The position numbers and the translations under genes are program-made. A stretch of 64,000 bases of DNA, from positions 65,476,367-65,540,366 of the forward strand of contig CM060173.1 of assembly GCA_030549775.1 (NCBI GenBank), given 5' to 3'. Origin of the DNA: Tamarix chinensis (lineage: Eukaryota > Streptophyta > Magnoliopsida > Caryophyllales > Tamaricaceae). Shown one piece after another: positions 1 through 13,350 of the stretch; the stretch's first letter is position 1, and the number at the start of each line of letters is the position of its first letter. Below the pieces are notes generated by a model. The model was not told the origin of the DNA, searched no databases, and saw only the letters and a list, made by a program, of their open reading frames with translations.

Positions 1-993
1 CCTAATGATTCCCTATTCGGCCAGGATTTCCTAAATTAGGGTTTTTGGGGTATTTCATATTCATAGTTCAAATATCTAATATATTTGAATATTTAAGTGT
101 TAGATATCCAAAATTTTAGATATATGAAAATGATATTTACCATCCACTTGGCTGATAGTTGAAATGACTAACTGATTGTGGAATGGAATACTGATTAATT
201 GATCGACCTATCTCATATATGGATAATTAAATGATTAAATGTCATATCCTAAAGGATTGAGTAGTTGGAAATAAACCCTAGAGGTTGCTTGAATGATCTG
301 TGCTATTATATATGTAAGTGCTTATGTGAGACGGTTGTGAATCCAAGAATGATGTATTTTTCTTGTAGGATTTGTGCATGATAACATGTCTTTATGCATT
401 TCTACATTATTTATTCCCTTATCATGATGCATGTTGCACTTTATGTTCATGTATGATAAATTGATATATTCCTAGTACATTGAAGGAGTAACTTATCTTA
501 CTTAGTACATAACGTACTAATATGCTTGTTTACTCAGTCACTTACCCATTCCCATGAACAGAGGATCATATGCAAGTCTTTAGAGATGGCTAGTAAAGGG
601 TTTACCCTATTTTGGTTGGGACTTGAGATCAAGGATATCCTGAAGGTTTTTTTAGGGTCCGTGGTGGCCTAAAGTTTTAAAGTGGGGCTTTATATCCTAA
701 TCTATTTTATTATAAGCCTTACTTTATCTATCTGAATTTTGTAATTGATTTGATTGGAATCCTTTAAGGCCATCTGATATAAACACTCTTGAAGTTGTTT
801 AATTAAATTTTCATTCCATGCACTCTATTTTTTTAAGTGTTTTGATTGATTTAGCCTTGTATCTAATATAGGGTAGGTGACGAACATTTATCCTGTGTCA
901 TGTATAGTAGTAACACACTATTTTCTTGGATGTTTTCTACTTCTGCAAATGTTTCAACAAAATATTTAGGTAGTAAAAAATGGGGGTGTTACA
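1..993 (+). mobile_element. 3' part of a long non-coding LTR (A-like copy A0)
   Basis: The segment ends in gggggtgttaca (982-993), the 3' terminus type of the long LTRs in this window. At 502-520 it has the palindrome TTAGTACATAACGTACTAA, followed by a cccattcccatgaac stretch, the same order as in the complete copy at 11855-16636. It has no coding potential. The 5' part lies outside the window. The family link is inferred from these shared landmarks. Confidence 0.55.
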
Positions 994-1959
994 TGATTAA
1001 TTTATCAAAAGCTGTTGATTAATTTCTTGTTCCTGTTGATCTATCTGAAATTAACTCATTTGATGCTCTTCATTAACCAAACCAATTGATTAGTCGTAAC
1101 ACCTGTCAATTGGTTCCAACTGGAACCAAACAAGTTTTAAAAGATTTTAGAAAGATTTAGGAATGAAGACCAACCATGAATTGAGATGAAGTGAATTCAA
1201 ATTAAGTTTTTAAAGAGTTTTTTTTAATCAAAATATAAAATTGCTTGACTAAACTATTTACAGGAAACCTACAACTTTAAAAATATGATCCTTAAACCTT
1301 AATTCTTGTTTATCTTCACATGATCTTCTCTTTTTCTTTGAAACTTCATTTCTCTATTATGTTTTCACTTGAGAGAAATGATTTGAGTAATTTTATTTAA
1401 ATATCTTTGTTTTTCAACTATAATATATGCACACTTAATCAAACACTATAGTTCTCAAGACTCATTTATTATCATAAAAATAAGGATAAAGGCATTGTTT
1501 AACCTATGAGGTCAACACTAAAATAGTCATCGTAATGCACGTGTTAAATGAATTTATTGGGATTTATTTTCACTTCACTAAGCCAAACATCAAAGGCTCC
1601 TCAAGACACTTTGTACAAACTAGAAATTCCCCTAATAGTCACATTGGTAGGCCTGTGTCTTGTGCATTTAATAGGGTGGTGTTGATGTTTTTTTAATGTG
1701 ATGTAGTAATGGGGATTCCTTAGTTTGTTAAGATCTCTTAATGTGAGTGTACATCGTGTTATCAGACGAGTACCTCCAATTACTCGAACCTAACACCTAT
1801 TTCAGAAGTGTTCAAGCCAGGCTTTCACCCTACTTCAGTATTTGACGCAAGTACACATATGTTTTGATGTAGATGCCCTTAGTTATAAGGTGTTATGGGT
1901 ATTAAAGGTCCCTATACTACTATCATTGTTACATCTTTTTTTCTTTTATAGCTAAACTT
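994..1959. other. AT-rich intergenic stretch
   Basis: No ORF, RNA gene or repeat boundary can be supported here. It may contain the unrecognised 5' part of the long LTR that resumes at 1960-2192 and 6446-9111. Confidence 0.4.
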
Positions 1960-2214
1960 TTATTATCAAGGTTACTTCCCCCTATATTTCATCCTGTCCA
2001 TGGCTTGATTTTTCTATGCCAACCATCACCTCCCCATCACAGTCCTCATCACCACCATTATCCATTTTATTCCCCTAGCTTGAAGCCACCCATATCCTAA
2101 ACACCATAGCCTCCACTAACCCCTGAACCACATTTTCTTCCTTATTGTCCCTTGAGGCTAAAACCACTAAAGCACTTCCCTTAGCTTCGGTCATTTCTAC
2201 AAGAGCTGGCAAAA

Positions 2215-2545
2215 GTTGACCCGACCCGCCCAACCCGATCCGACCCGAGCGAAACCCGACCCGATACGACCACAAAAATTTAGCAACCCGACCCGACACT
2301 GACCCAATAAAAATAAACCCAACCCGAACCCTACCCAACCCGATCTCAACCCATGACCCGTCATTGACCCGACCAGTTAGTGACCTAACCCATCATTGAC
2401 CCGACCCGATGCCGACCCGACCCGTCATTGACCCGACCTGATAGTGACCCGACCCGGTATTAACCCAACCTGCTTAGACCCGATCTGGAGCCGACCCGAT
2501 CCAACGTTGACCCGACCCGATAATCACCCAATCTGACCCAACATT
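2215..2545. repeat. Left subterminal GACCCG array of the hAT element
   Basis: Degenerate short repeats of accc(g/a)acccg units, mixed with cattgacccg and gataatcaccc variants. Arrays like this near hAT ends are usually taken as transposase-binding sites; here that role is inferred. The ORF across it is a repeat artefact. Confidence 0.75.
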
Positions 2546-3299
2546 AACCTAATCAGACATCAAAATATATTATAATAATAATAAATTACACATATTTTAT
2601 TATTCATTTAAAGCTTTTAAAAATATAGTATTTTATAAATTGTGCTTATTTTTTATAATTTTACCCTATACATTCTTATTTATTAATGATATCCTAATAA
2701 GATATATTATTAATAAATAAATAACCAAAATAAAAAAGGCAAACATCCAGTTGTAAGCCTGTAAAATAATTTTCAAAAAGTGTTCCATTACATCCACTAA
2801 TCCACCTATTTGAAGAAACTCTTAATAGAAGAGCATAATAGTGTCCTTTATCAATTATCACTTATCACCCACAAAATCCAACAAATAATAACTACACTCC
2901 GTATCAAGAGTATCTCACGTTACAACCCTAAATTTAAAGTTTTAGTTATATTTTTTCTTTTAATATTATTAATTTACTTTAAATATAATTTAGTATTCTG
3001 CGTTCATCAATTTTAAATTTACAATATCTAATTATTATTATTAATTATAATATTATTAATTTATATTTTACATTATTTAATTTTTAATTTATATCAATTT
3101 ATATATAATAATTAATAATTTATAAAAATATATAAAATTATTATTTAATTTAAATTATGTTTAAAATAACTTATTGTAGTTTTTTTACTATAATAATAAT
3201 AATTAATAAAAATATTACATTAAAAATAAAAATATAATATAATTAATAAAAATATAAATATAATAACGTTAATAAAATAAATACAACTAGAGAAATTAA

Positions 3300-5960
3300 T
3301 AAGATAAATTATGTAGAGAAATGAATATGAAAAAAAAGATAGAATAAATGATATAAAAATAAAAGAAAATTATCTTTCATAAAAAAAGAAAAAAGAGAAG
3401 AAACTTTTAAATATTTTAAGTAACTAAATAAATATACTATATGATAAACATCTAATATTTTTACTTGTAAAATTTCTAAATTTTTAAAGTAATCAAATAT
3501 AATACTATTAAAACTTATAAATATATATATTATTTTATTTACCTTTGTATAAATAAAACACATATAATATTCTTATTTCATTTATCTTTACTAGTAATGT
3601 TATGATTGTTTCTAATATATACAATGTAATAAATGACCATTATACATTGTATATTCTTGTTATACTCGCCTTTATTTTATAAATTTATCTTTTTCTAAGT
3701 AATCAAATATTTTAAGTAATCAATTAAATATAATATATAATAAACATCTAATATTTTTACTTGCAAAATTTATAAATGTTTAAAGCAATCAAATATAATA
3801 CTATTAAAATTTATGAATATCTTTATTATTTACCTTTGTAAAAATAAAACACATATAATATTCTTATTTTATTTATCTTTACTAGTGATCCTATGATTCT
3901 ATTGTATCTAATATTTACAATGTAATAAATCATAATTATACATTGTATATTTTTGTTATTCTCACCTTTATTTTATAAAATTATCTTTTTTAAGTAATCA
4001 AATATTTTAAGCAATCTATTAAATATAATATATGATAAACATCTAATATTTTTACTTGTAAAATTTATAAATGTTTAAAGTAATCAAATATAATACAATT
4101 AAAACTTATAAATATCTTTATTATTTACATTTGTATAAATAAAACACATATAATATTCTTATTTTATTTATCTTTACTAGTAATGTTATGATTGTGTCTA
4201 ATATTTACAATGTAATAAATAATAATTATACATTGTACATTTTTGTTATGCTCACCTTTATTTTATAAAATTATTATTTTTAAGTAATAAAATATTTTAA
4301 TTAATAAATTAAATATAATATATGATAAACATCTAATATTTTTATTTTTTGAAATTTATAAATATTTAAAGCATTCAAATATAAAACATTAATACTTTTA
4401 AACTTTTAAATATCTTTATTATTTACCTTTGTAAAAATAAAACACATATAATATTCTTATTTTATTTATCTTTACTAGTGATCTTATTATTGTATTGTAT
4501 CTAATATTTACAGTGTAATAAATGATAATTACACATTGTATATTTTTGTTATACTCACCTTTATTATATAAAATTATATTTTTTTTAAGTAATCAAATAT
4601 TTTAAGCAATCAAATAAATATAATATATGATAAACATCTAATATTTTTACTTGTAAAATTTATAAATGTTTAAAGTAATCAAATATAATACAATTAAAAC
4701 TTATAAATATCTTTATTATTTACATTTGTATAAATAAAACACATATAATATTCTTATTTCATTTATCTTTACTATTAATGTTATGATTGTGTCTAATATT
4801 TACAATGTAATAAATGATAATTATACAGTGTATATTTTTGTTATGCTCACCTTTATTTTATAAAATTATCTTTTTTTAAATAATCAAATATTTTAATTAA
4901 TAAATTAAATATAATATATGATAAACATCTAATATTTTTATTTTTTGAAATTTATAAATATTTAAAGCATTCAAATATAAAACATTATTAGTTTTAAACT
5001 TTTAAATATCTTTATTATTTACCTTTGTAAAAATAAAACACATATAATATTCTTATTTTATTTATCTTTACTAGTGATCTGATGATTGTATTGTATCTAA
5101 TATTTACAGTGTAATAAATGATAATTATACATTGTATATTGTTGTTATGCTCTCCTTTATTTTATAAAATTATCTTTTTTTAAGTAATCAAATATTTTAA
5201 GTAATCTATTAAATATAATATATGATAAACATCTAATATTTTTACTTGTAAAATTTATAAATGTTTAAAGCAATCAAATATAATACAATTAAAAATTATA
5301 AATATCTTTATTATTTACCTTTGTAAAAATAAAAAACATATAATATTCTTAGTTCATTTATCTTTACTAGTAATCTTATGATTGTATCTAATATTTGCAA
5401 TGTAATAGATGATAATTATACATTGTATATTCTTGTTATGCTCGCCTTTATTTTATAAAATTATCTTTTTTTAAGTAATCAAATATTTTAAGTAATCAAT
5501 TAAATATAATATTTGATAAACATCTAATATTTTTACTTGTAAAATTTATAAATATTTTAAGTAATCAAATATAATATTGTTAAAACTTATAAATATCTTT
5601 ATTATTTACCTTTGTAAAAATAAAACACATATAATATTCTTATTTCATCTATCTTTATTAGTAATCTTATTATTGCATCTAATATATAGAATGTAGTAAA
5701 TGATAATTATACATTGTATAGTCTTGTTTTGATCATCTTTATTTTATAAAATTATCTTTTTTAAGTAATTAAATATTTTAAGTTATCAAATAAATTATAA
5801 TCAATGATAAATATCTTTGTTTGATTCAAAGCGCAATATTTTTTATTATTAAAATTTTTAAATATCTTTTCTATTTATTTGTGAAAATAAAGATCATTTA
5901 ATATTTTTAATTCTTTTATCTGCAATCTTAATCTTATGATTGTCTGTCTCTAATATTTAT
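3300..5960. repeat. ~295-bp AT-rich satellite array inside the hAT element
   Basis: The marker aaacatctaat recurs at 3446, 3742, 4037, 4327, 4632, 4923, 5227 and 5518, giving spacings of 296, 295, 290, 305, 291, 304 and 291 bp. Monomers starting at 4327 and 4923 share a variant (ttttttgaaatttataaatatttaaagcattc) not found in those at 4037, 4632 and 5227, so part of the array is a ~595-bp dimer repeat. A degenerate partial unit follows at about 5760-5960. No coding. Confidence 0.85.
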
Positions 5961-6234
5961 GATTTATGAAATTATAATTACTTGGACTCGAATATGAGTA
6001 AACCCATCAAAACTATACCCATTAAGTTAACCCGTAACTAATTGAATCCAACCAATCAAATTGTATGAAATGACCCCACCCATCAACTTAACTCGAAACA
6101 ACTCGGACATATTTAACCCGTCATATTATATGAAATGACTTGAACGGGCCGAATCCATCTACTCATGTGAACTATAAAATGACCCGAAACCAACCCAGTC
6201 CTACCAGTCAAGTTAACCCGAAATTATCCGAATC

Positions 6235-6428
6235 CGAGTTTTCTTAACCCGAACGGCCGGACCCTACCCGACCCGACAAATTGACCCAAAATGACCCGAC
6301 CCATTAATGACCCGACCCGTTAATTACCCGACCCGACCCGCACCCGACCCGCAAAAGTTAAATGACCCAAAATGACCCTACCCATTAATGACCCGACCCG
6401 CTATGACTTGACCCGCCCAACCCGATTG
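6235..6428. repeat. Right subterminal GACCCG array of the hAT element
   Basis: Units of acccgacccg, attaatgacccg and similar mirror the left subterminal array in composition and sit directly inside the right terminal repeat. A more diverged precursor zone (acccatcaa, taacccgaa) extends left to about 5985. Confidence 0.75.
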
Positions 6429-6445
6429 CCACCTCTAATTTCTAC

Positions 6446-9111
6446 CACAACCTACAACTACTTTTATCCACCTTCATCTATAACACCAACCTTCCAACAT
6501 CGCCTACCTTCATAACCTCCACCCTCCTCATTCTTCTACCCAGCCAAGCAAGCCTACCACCCCTGTCATCGCCATCTTTCTAGCAGTTAGAACCATCTAC
6601 ATTCGCCATTCAAACCTTCCTCCTCCTCCTAGCTCCAACTACCACCAAATACCTCATTAACCATCAACTTGGCATCACTTCCATTTCCTATCCTCATCAT
6701 CCCACATCTCCACCACTTTGCAGCCATCTAGCCTCCTCGTTGTACACACGAATCACGTTGCATGGGAAGTATGTGGTTTTGGTCAATTTTGGTACCCAAT
6801 TTTAATAGTAAGAGTATTTTGGTAATTTTCATTAATAAATATTTTAATATTATAATCATTATTTTAGTTGTTAAATAATAATACGGTAATTGTAGTGATA
6901 TTTTTAGGTACAAAAGTTTAATTTGTGAGGCTTAATAATTTTAGTAGGATACCGATTATCTATGCTTTTATTGAAAAATAGGTAATTCTTATACTCTACT
7001 AAAATGGTAAATATCACATGATAGCATATTAGAGTTTTGTATGAAATATGTTAATCATGATATGTTACATTATAATTATGTGCTTATTATTGTTAGTATA
7101 AAAATCGGTAAAAGGAATCATGTTATCTTATGGAAAATATTGTGGGTATAAAAGTATGGCTAAAATGATATTAATTATGATATGTAGATATAAATAATAG
7201 GTTGAGCATGCTTAGGCATATTTTTAGGATATTTATTATTATTATGTGTCCTAGGGGTAATTTAGTTATTTTATTTGTATTATGATATTTATCCCGATAT
7301 GCATGTCTAATGTGTAACACATATTAGTGAGCATGAGATATGTGATTTCTGGATGAAAATAAAAGTACATACGAGGGTTTTATTTGTAGAATCATGGTTC
7401 AAGACAAAATGATCTATTGGCATATTTCATAACTTAATTGCATAATAAATAATTCAGTTATTATGGTTTAGCCTTTTTATGATAAATTAATAAATAAAAT
7501 CGATTTAATATTTAAAATTGAAAATAAATGGATAATTTTGGTCTTAGGGGAATTTTGATTATTTGTAGCCTAATGCACTTAAATGTGAATAATTGAGCCT
7601 AGGATGACCTTAATATATTTTTATGATAGACTTTGGTAATCATCTTATTTATGGCTATCTTGAATAAATAGAAAATTAGTAGATATGGTTTAGTATGAAA
7701 TTAGATATATGTGATTGATTGTGATTTCGTGGTAACCTAAATAAAATACTAATATATAAAGTAAAAGAACTCGAGATTGGGAATGGTGGTTCTTTAGAGG
7801 TTGCTACCATAAATACGTGGTTAAGCCATGATTGATTATGGTTTTTTGCTGACGTGTCTTAGTGCCCTAGCCATTCCCTATATCTTACTCTATTTAGCTC
7901 CATGGACTTACATAGGATATACATACTTATGGATTAGGTGTCCTTATTAGTAGGGTATTGTATTACCTTCGTATAATAGTGTGACTATGGTACCTTTGTG
8001 TCCTTAGATTTAAAGTTGATAGGATATTATGTTGCCTTGGTGCACTAGTATGACTAGAGTACTTTAGCATCTCTGAGTTGATTTGATCTCCCCTCAATTA
8101 AATAAAAATGGAAATGATTGTTGGATTATTGGATCATTAGATTATTTGGTAGTAGCCTTGATGCCTATATGGTAAAAGTCTTGATGTCTACATGTGGGTC
8201 ACTAATAGTCTTTTTGCCTACGTATAGTTTAATAGTAGCCTTTATGACTACATATGGTTTGATAGCAGCCTTTGTATCTACCTATAAGTTAGTAGTATCT
8301 TTTGTGCCTAACTATGATGTTGTTGATTTTATTGGCCTTGTGCCAGTGAGCTTGTTCATGATGTTATAGGATTTGTCATTTTGATAATGAGATATATGAT
8401 TGTTGTTATTATTATATATTGGATTAATGTTGGTCTTAATTATACTTCAAGGAACATCTATTGGGTAATCAATTGGTAAGTTTCAATTTGTTCCAAATGT
8501 ATGAGTATGAGCATTATATGTCCTTGATGGTATTTGGTTATACAAATGATTATTGTATTCCAATTAATGCATGTATACTTTTGTATTTTATAGCATGTAT
8601 GATTGTAATGCCTTGTATGTGTCCCTTGCTGGTTTTTCATATTAGTTTGGTATAATGGATTATTTAGTACCATTGTACTAAAGGATTCCTTTTGTTAACT
8701 CCTGCCCATTCAATGGGCAGTGGTCTTTGCAGGTCAACTCACGAGTTTAGTCATAAGATAATATTTTGGATTGAGAGCTTATACAATCCAGTATCCTTTT
8801 GTTATCTTGATTTCGGTTATATTCAGACCCCTATTTCCTCTTATAGTTTCTATCTTTAAGTTTTGTAACTACTAATATGGTTTAATTTCAAAATGATGTA
8901 TTTTTTTTGCTCTCTCTAATCTAAATCATGTGACTATCTTATTAATTTTAGTCGATTAATGATTTCAGTCTTAGTATTTGGTCTGAAAATGGTAAAAAAA
9001 AAATGGATTTGTACCAAATGTGGTGGCAACACCCTTCATTTTTATTGTTTTAGCTTTCTCACTTAACTATTTCAAACAAAAATTTCAAGTCCTAAAAATG
9101 AGGGTGTTGCA
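6446..9111 (+). mobile_element. 3' portion of a long non-coding LTR (family B, copy B1)
   Basis: Landmarks are in the same order as in the copy at 49287: C-rich tract (6446-6740, plus 1960-2192 left of the hAT insertion), gtaattt-type repeats (from about 6820), ctcgagattgggaatggtgg (7770), ggattaggtgtcctt (about 7932), palindrome 8664-8681, palindrome 8702-8720, hairpin arms 8976-8982/9013-9019, and the terminus agggtgttgca at 9101-9111. Inner ORFs are short and unconserved. The 5' end was not located. Confidence 0.65.
8664..8720 (+). promoter_or_regulatory. Tandem palindromes in LTR B1
   Basis: First palindrome: TTAGTAC-CATT-GTACTAA (8664-8681). Second: CTGCCCATT-C-AATGGGCAG (8702-8720), a perfect 9-bp-arm inverted repeat. 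A tttgcaggt sequence follows. Other LTR copies have equivalent structures at the same place with changed sequence. Function unknown. Confidence 0.6.
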
Positions 9112-10264
9112 CCTATATGGCATCACCAATCATATATAGGGGATGGCGTATGTGCTGATGTTTGTAGTTTTTTTTTAAATTAAAATATTTCTTAGTATGT
9201 TTATTGTAATTTTTTTAAATATCATAATAATTTTAAAATTTTCCTCTATAAATAGATATACATATTGATATACTTTTAACTTAATTTTTTTTCATATCTT
9301 TCATCATTGTTGTACATATCTTTTACTATTTTTGTTTCACTATACATAAAATAATCTTTTACTATAGCAAATTATATCTTCCACCGATTTTGAGCTAATC
9401 TTTTACTATAGAATATAGTCATTTTTCATCATATGTAAAATAATATTTTACCATAACTAAACTAATATTTCACCAGTTTCTTCATAAAACATTTTCAATG
9501 TTGTACTAAACATAAACTGATTTTTCACTATATATAAATTGATTTTTTTTACCATAAATTAACTAATCTTTTACTATAACTGAATTCATCTTTCACCAAC
9601 ATGGAATTGATCCTTCACCATTATTTTAAATATGTTTCAACATTTTCTTTACTAGTAATTTATTTACATTATCTTACCAAAAATTCACTATAAAAATTTT
9701 TATCTTTCACTAAACCTATGCTAATATTTAACCACAATATTCATTTTTCTTCTAAAATTTCAAAAAACTTTTGCAAAAATATGTTACCATAACTATATTA
9801 ATCTTTTACAAGCAATATACCTATTTTTCACTATTATTATACAAATATGATGTATGAGCATCAACCATAATTTTTTTTGTTATCAAAATTATAATTTGCT
9901 TGTTGTCCTAAACATACATTTAGGGTCATTTTTAAGATCAAATTCATTAAAAAAGAATTGTTATATGAAGAATGTGTCATTATTACATCATGGAAGATCC
10001 TCAAGCATCCATACAAATTCAAAGGCAACCGAATAACATTAACCCCAACTCCTCTCCCTCACGTGATAAACTTTGGCATCTTTAATGTCCTCAATATGGC
10101 TTAAAGGGAGGAGGTTCAATGAGACCAAGAGGGAGCCAAAAATCTTTATCAACCCCATCATTTTTACCACACGGTGAAGAATCCAAATCTTGATAAGTTT
10201 AAATGGTGAAGAATGCACCACACGTGCCCAATTGTCCCTGATTAATTTTCCCTGTTCGACTTTC

Positions 10265-11530
10265 ATGGCAAAGAAGAAAGCCACCAAGCATAAGGCAGCC
10301 CTTACTTCGGAAGAGGCGACTCAAAAAGATTATATGGATTATGTAGGAGACGTCTTTGTTGATGATACCAAGTTTAGGGAATCCTTGCCTTGTGATATTC
10401 AATCTATGACTTCTACACTGGTATTGAAGAAACCTGGTCTGGCTTCCCTAATTGCTAATCAATCATTGAGATTTTCTAGACCTAACTTGGAGGAACTTTC
10501 TATTTTGAATTGTAATAATGCTACTTGTACTAATTTTTCTGAGAATCGATCTTCGAAGGATATTTTAATCAATAATAGGAGGTTTGAATAGTGTATGACA
10601 TTAAAGTACATTCCTCCTCTAATTGTTGATGGATCTCACAAAGCTATGATTTAGGAAGATGAGATCTCGAAGGAGGCTTCGAGACTAAATGATGGGAGAA
10701 TGCATTGGTAGGGATGGTGTCTGGGGTTCAACTGAGCCATTATCAAATGACTAAATTTGTGAAGGAAAGGTGACATTTCCTTCCTATATTGCCTAAGATA
10801 TTTACCTATGATCAGGGCTTCTTTGTATATAAATTTGCATCACAAGAAGTTCTTAATAAACCCTATTGGAGCTTTGGAGTTAGACCCATGTTGCTAAGGA
10901 AGTGGGCTCCTGATGTTTCTATGTCAACCAAGGACTGGATAATTATGCCATTGAGGGTTTTATTTCCTGGCTTGCCTTTGCACGTGTGGTTATATGATAG
11001 TTTAAGCAGAATGGGTAGCCTATTGGGAATTTGGGACATCTAATATATGCTGATACTATTACAGCATAGGGAGGGAGAATTTCTTTCCCAAGAGTTATGA
11101 TTGAAATGGATATTAGCATTCCTTTACTAGATCATATTACTATTGTATTGCCTAGAGGAAAGGAAACCCAAATTTTTTTCCCTATGTGATGTTATAGGGC
11201 ATGAATCTGCCCAATGTAGTAGTAGGGGTGGACAAAAGATCACAAAAACTCAGTACTGGAGACCTAAACCTATTTCTTCTTAGGAACTCAAGCCTCCAGT
11301 GGGTATTATTTCTGATCAGAAATCAGTCTCTCCTAACCCTTCCTTTGGTCCTGTTATAGTTCAGGATCCCTCTTTAGAGCATGCTAATATGCAAGAGTCT
11401 AGATTGGTCCCTATGCCTCAAAATAGATAGATAGTCTTAATGAAGGGTAAGGAGATATCTTTTTTGGAAGGAAAATTTTCTCATATATACATTCCTGTGT
11501 TATGTTGTCTAGGGCAAGGTTCTCCTATGG
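10265..11530 (+). pseudogene. LINE ORF1 (DUF4283-type gag-like), broken
   Basis: The likely start is the ATG at 10265 (MAKKKATKHKAALTSEE), in a favourable tcATGGC context. The reading frame is open to 10591 and reopens at 10789-11043. The second block holds PLRVLFPGLPLHVW and SRMGSLLG, the signature of the DUF4283 domain in plant LINE ORF1 proteins, which bind element RNA. Around 11185-11225, LCDVIGHESAQCS resembles the end of a CCHC zinc knuckle (Cx4Hx4C) whose first cysteine is lost. Several in-frame stops and at least one frame change separate the blocks. Confidence 0.7.
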
Positions 11531-11587
11531 AAAGACTGAGGGCTGGGAATGTGGATAGGGGAGGGGTGGGAGTTCCTCTTCCTTATG

Positions 11588-11854
11588 ACCATTGCCATTT
11601 GGAATATTAGAGGGTTTAATAAAACCCTCAAACACAGGGTTGTGAGAAACCTTATATCACTTCATAGAATTGGTTTGCTAGGTCTTTTAGAAACAAGAGT
11701 AAAGAAGGAAAAAGTTGATTGTATTATTCATAAACTTGGGTTAAATTAGAAATGGGAAAATAATTATGATCATCATCCAAATGGTAGAGTTTGGATACTA
11801 TAGAATGAATCTATGTATAATATCCAAGTTGTCAATAAATCTGCTCAAGGTATC
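11588..11854 (+). pseudogene. LINE ORF2, N-terminal endonuclease part
   Basis: Starts MTIAIWNIRGFNK, the conserved N-terminus of plant LINE apurinic-like endonucleases (N of WN is an active-site residue), followed by LLGLLETRVKK, whose glutamate is the expected metal ligand. The frame stops at 11747 (TAG) and then continues recognisably to 11850, where the solo LTR begins after GTATC. The domain continues at 16642. Confidence 0.75.
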
Positions 11855-12279
11855 TGAAATGCCCCGAGAAACTCTAATATAAAATATTATATTTAAATGA
11901 GGTTTTATCATAAATATTAATTAAATAAATTATTTGATTAAAATAAAAGGAAATTAATTAGGGAAAATCAAGAATAAATTTATAAGTATGTTAATTAAGA
12001 GAAATTGGGTATTTTAGCTAATTAAGGATTTGTATTTTAGAAATTAACTAAATAAATTATTTTATTTAAAATAATGAGGAGAAAATAGTTTCAAATTAAT
12101 GTTAATTTTATAAATAAATTAATGGAAGAAAATTAGGGTGTTTTGCTAATTAAAATGGAATTTATGGAAAATATTTTAAATATCCTAATTTAGCCTAAAA
12201 AGGGATTTAAATATTATTTTATTTAAATATTATATTTTTAAATATCCTAAATATTTAGATTAATTTAATTGGCCCCAAT

Positions 12280-13350
12280 CTAATTATTTTTCTCCTTTCC
12301 TTTTTCCCTTTTTCTTTTTCTTCTTCCTTTTTTCTTTCTTTTTCTTCTTTTTCTTTTTCCTCTTCTTTTCCCCGACTGGGCCAGGTTGCGGCCCAGTCTT
12401 CTTCTTTTTCTTCCTTCTTCGGCCCAGCCCGCGCGGCGCCCTTCGTCGCCCTTCCAACGCTGCGTTTTGGCTCCGTTTCCTCCGAAGCTCGTCGTTTCAT
12501 TTAAAAACCTTACCTCATCACGCCCGACCGCCCGGTTCTCCCTTTTTCTTTTCTTTTCCCCGGCCGACCGGTCCGCCTCCCTTCTTTCTTCCTTCTTCCT
12601 CCTCCCTCCTCCGTCGACGACGCTGCAACAACGGCCTCCGTCAATGGCTTCTCGGTTACGGTGAATAATACCGTCTGTTTCTTGTCTCATTGCCTTCCTA
12701 TTAACTCCAGGAATAAATTGGAATAATTTTCGTGCCTTAAATCTCGCCTGTTTCTTCTCCCCAACATCGCGAACCTTCGAACCAACCCAAACGTCGACCG
12801 ACCGTTTTCCGACGATGGCTGCCCAAATTATTGCATTTAAAACTTCCATTTCGACCTCCAGCTCCTCATTATCCATTCCAACATCTATAAATAGCCTTGT
12901 TATAGGAGTTTTTAGAGTTTTTCTTCCCCGAAACCCTCGGCCCGAGCTGCCGCCACCCCAACTTCAGACGCCTCTTCCGCCTCCGTTAGCCAACTTCAGA
13001 GCCACCTCTACATGCCAAATGCTTCCCTGCAACGCCCTCTAGTTAACAAAACTATTTTAATCTCTCGATTCTTCTTGTACGAGTCTAAATAATCATTCAA
13101 AGTTGGATGCTCGTTTCGCCGGAATTTTGACCCCGAAGCCTTAAACCGCCTTCCACCGCCGTGCGCCGCCACCTTTGGCTGCACCACCACCATCATTTTG
13201 TCCCTCTCCTCCTGGGAAACAATAAACACCTCTTATACCACCTCAATTCTCCCTATCTTTTTCCCAACATCCATCTTTCTCTTTGTTCTTCTATTTTTCC
13301 GGCCACCGTCGGTGCCACCTATCCCCACCAGCTTAAGGTTGAACCCTAGA
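12280..13350 (+). repeat. Pyrimidine-rich, relatively GC-rich tract in LTR A1
   Basis: About 1 kb of C/T-rich plus-strand sequence starting with ttttc runs and becoming CCG-rich. Open frames on both strands are products of composition: lysine/arginine/glutamate-rich on the minus strand, serine/proline-rich on the plus strand. The same kind of tract occurs at 49600-50640 and 58870-59040 in other LTR copies. Confidence 0.7.

Larger units (their letters stand above)
2201..6437. mobile_element. Non-autonomous hAT-type DNA transposon, 4.2 kb
   Basis: The element is flanked by a perfect 8-bp target duplication ATTTCTAC (2193-2200 and 6438-6445). Its ends are imperfect inverted repeats: left aagagctggcaa, right (reverse complement) tagaggtggcaa. 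An 8-bp duplication with AGAGGTGGCAA-like ends is characteristic of the hAT superfamily. Both subterminal regions are dense in GACCCG motifs, and the interior is a ~295-bp AT-rich tandem array. No transposase is visible, so mobilisation in trans is inferred. C-rich sequence on both sides joins smoothly once the element is removed, so it landed in one continuous host segment. Confidence 0.82.

Noticed and set aside
2215..2545. Possible interstitial telomere repeat (GACCC units)
   Set aside because: The unit is not the plant telomere repeat, and the arrays sit symmetrically at the ends of a hAT-type element.
8118..8369. 83-residue hydrophobic ORF
   Set aside because: Lies in the repeated part of LTR B1; the peptide is made of imperfect repeats and is not conserved in other copies.
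12280..12876. 198-residue Lys/Arg/Glu-rich ORF on the minus strand and Ser/Pro-rich ORFs on the plus strand
   Set aside because: Products of a pyrimidine-rich tract inside an LTR; no domain, and open in several frames at once.
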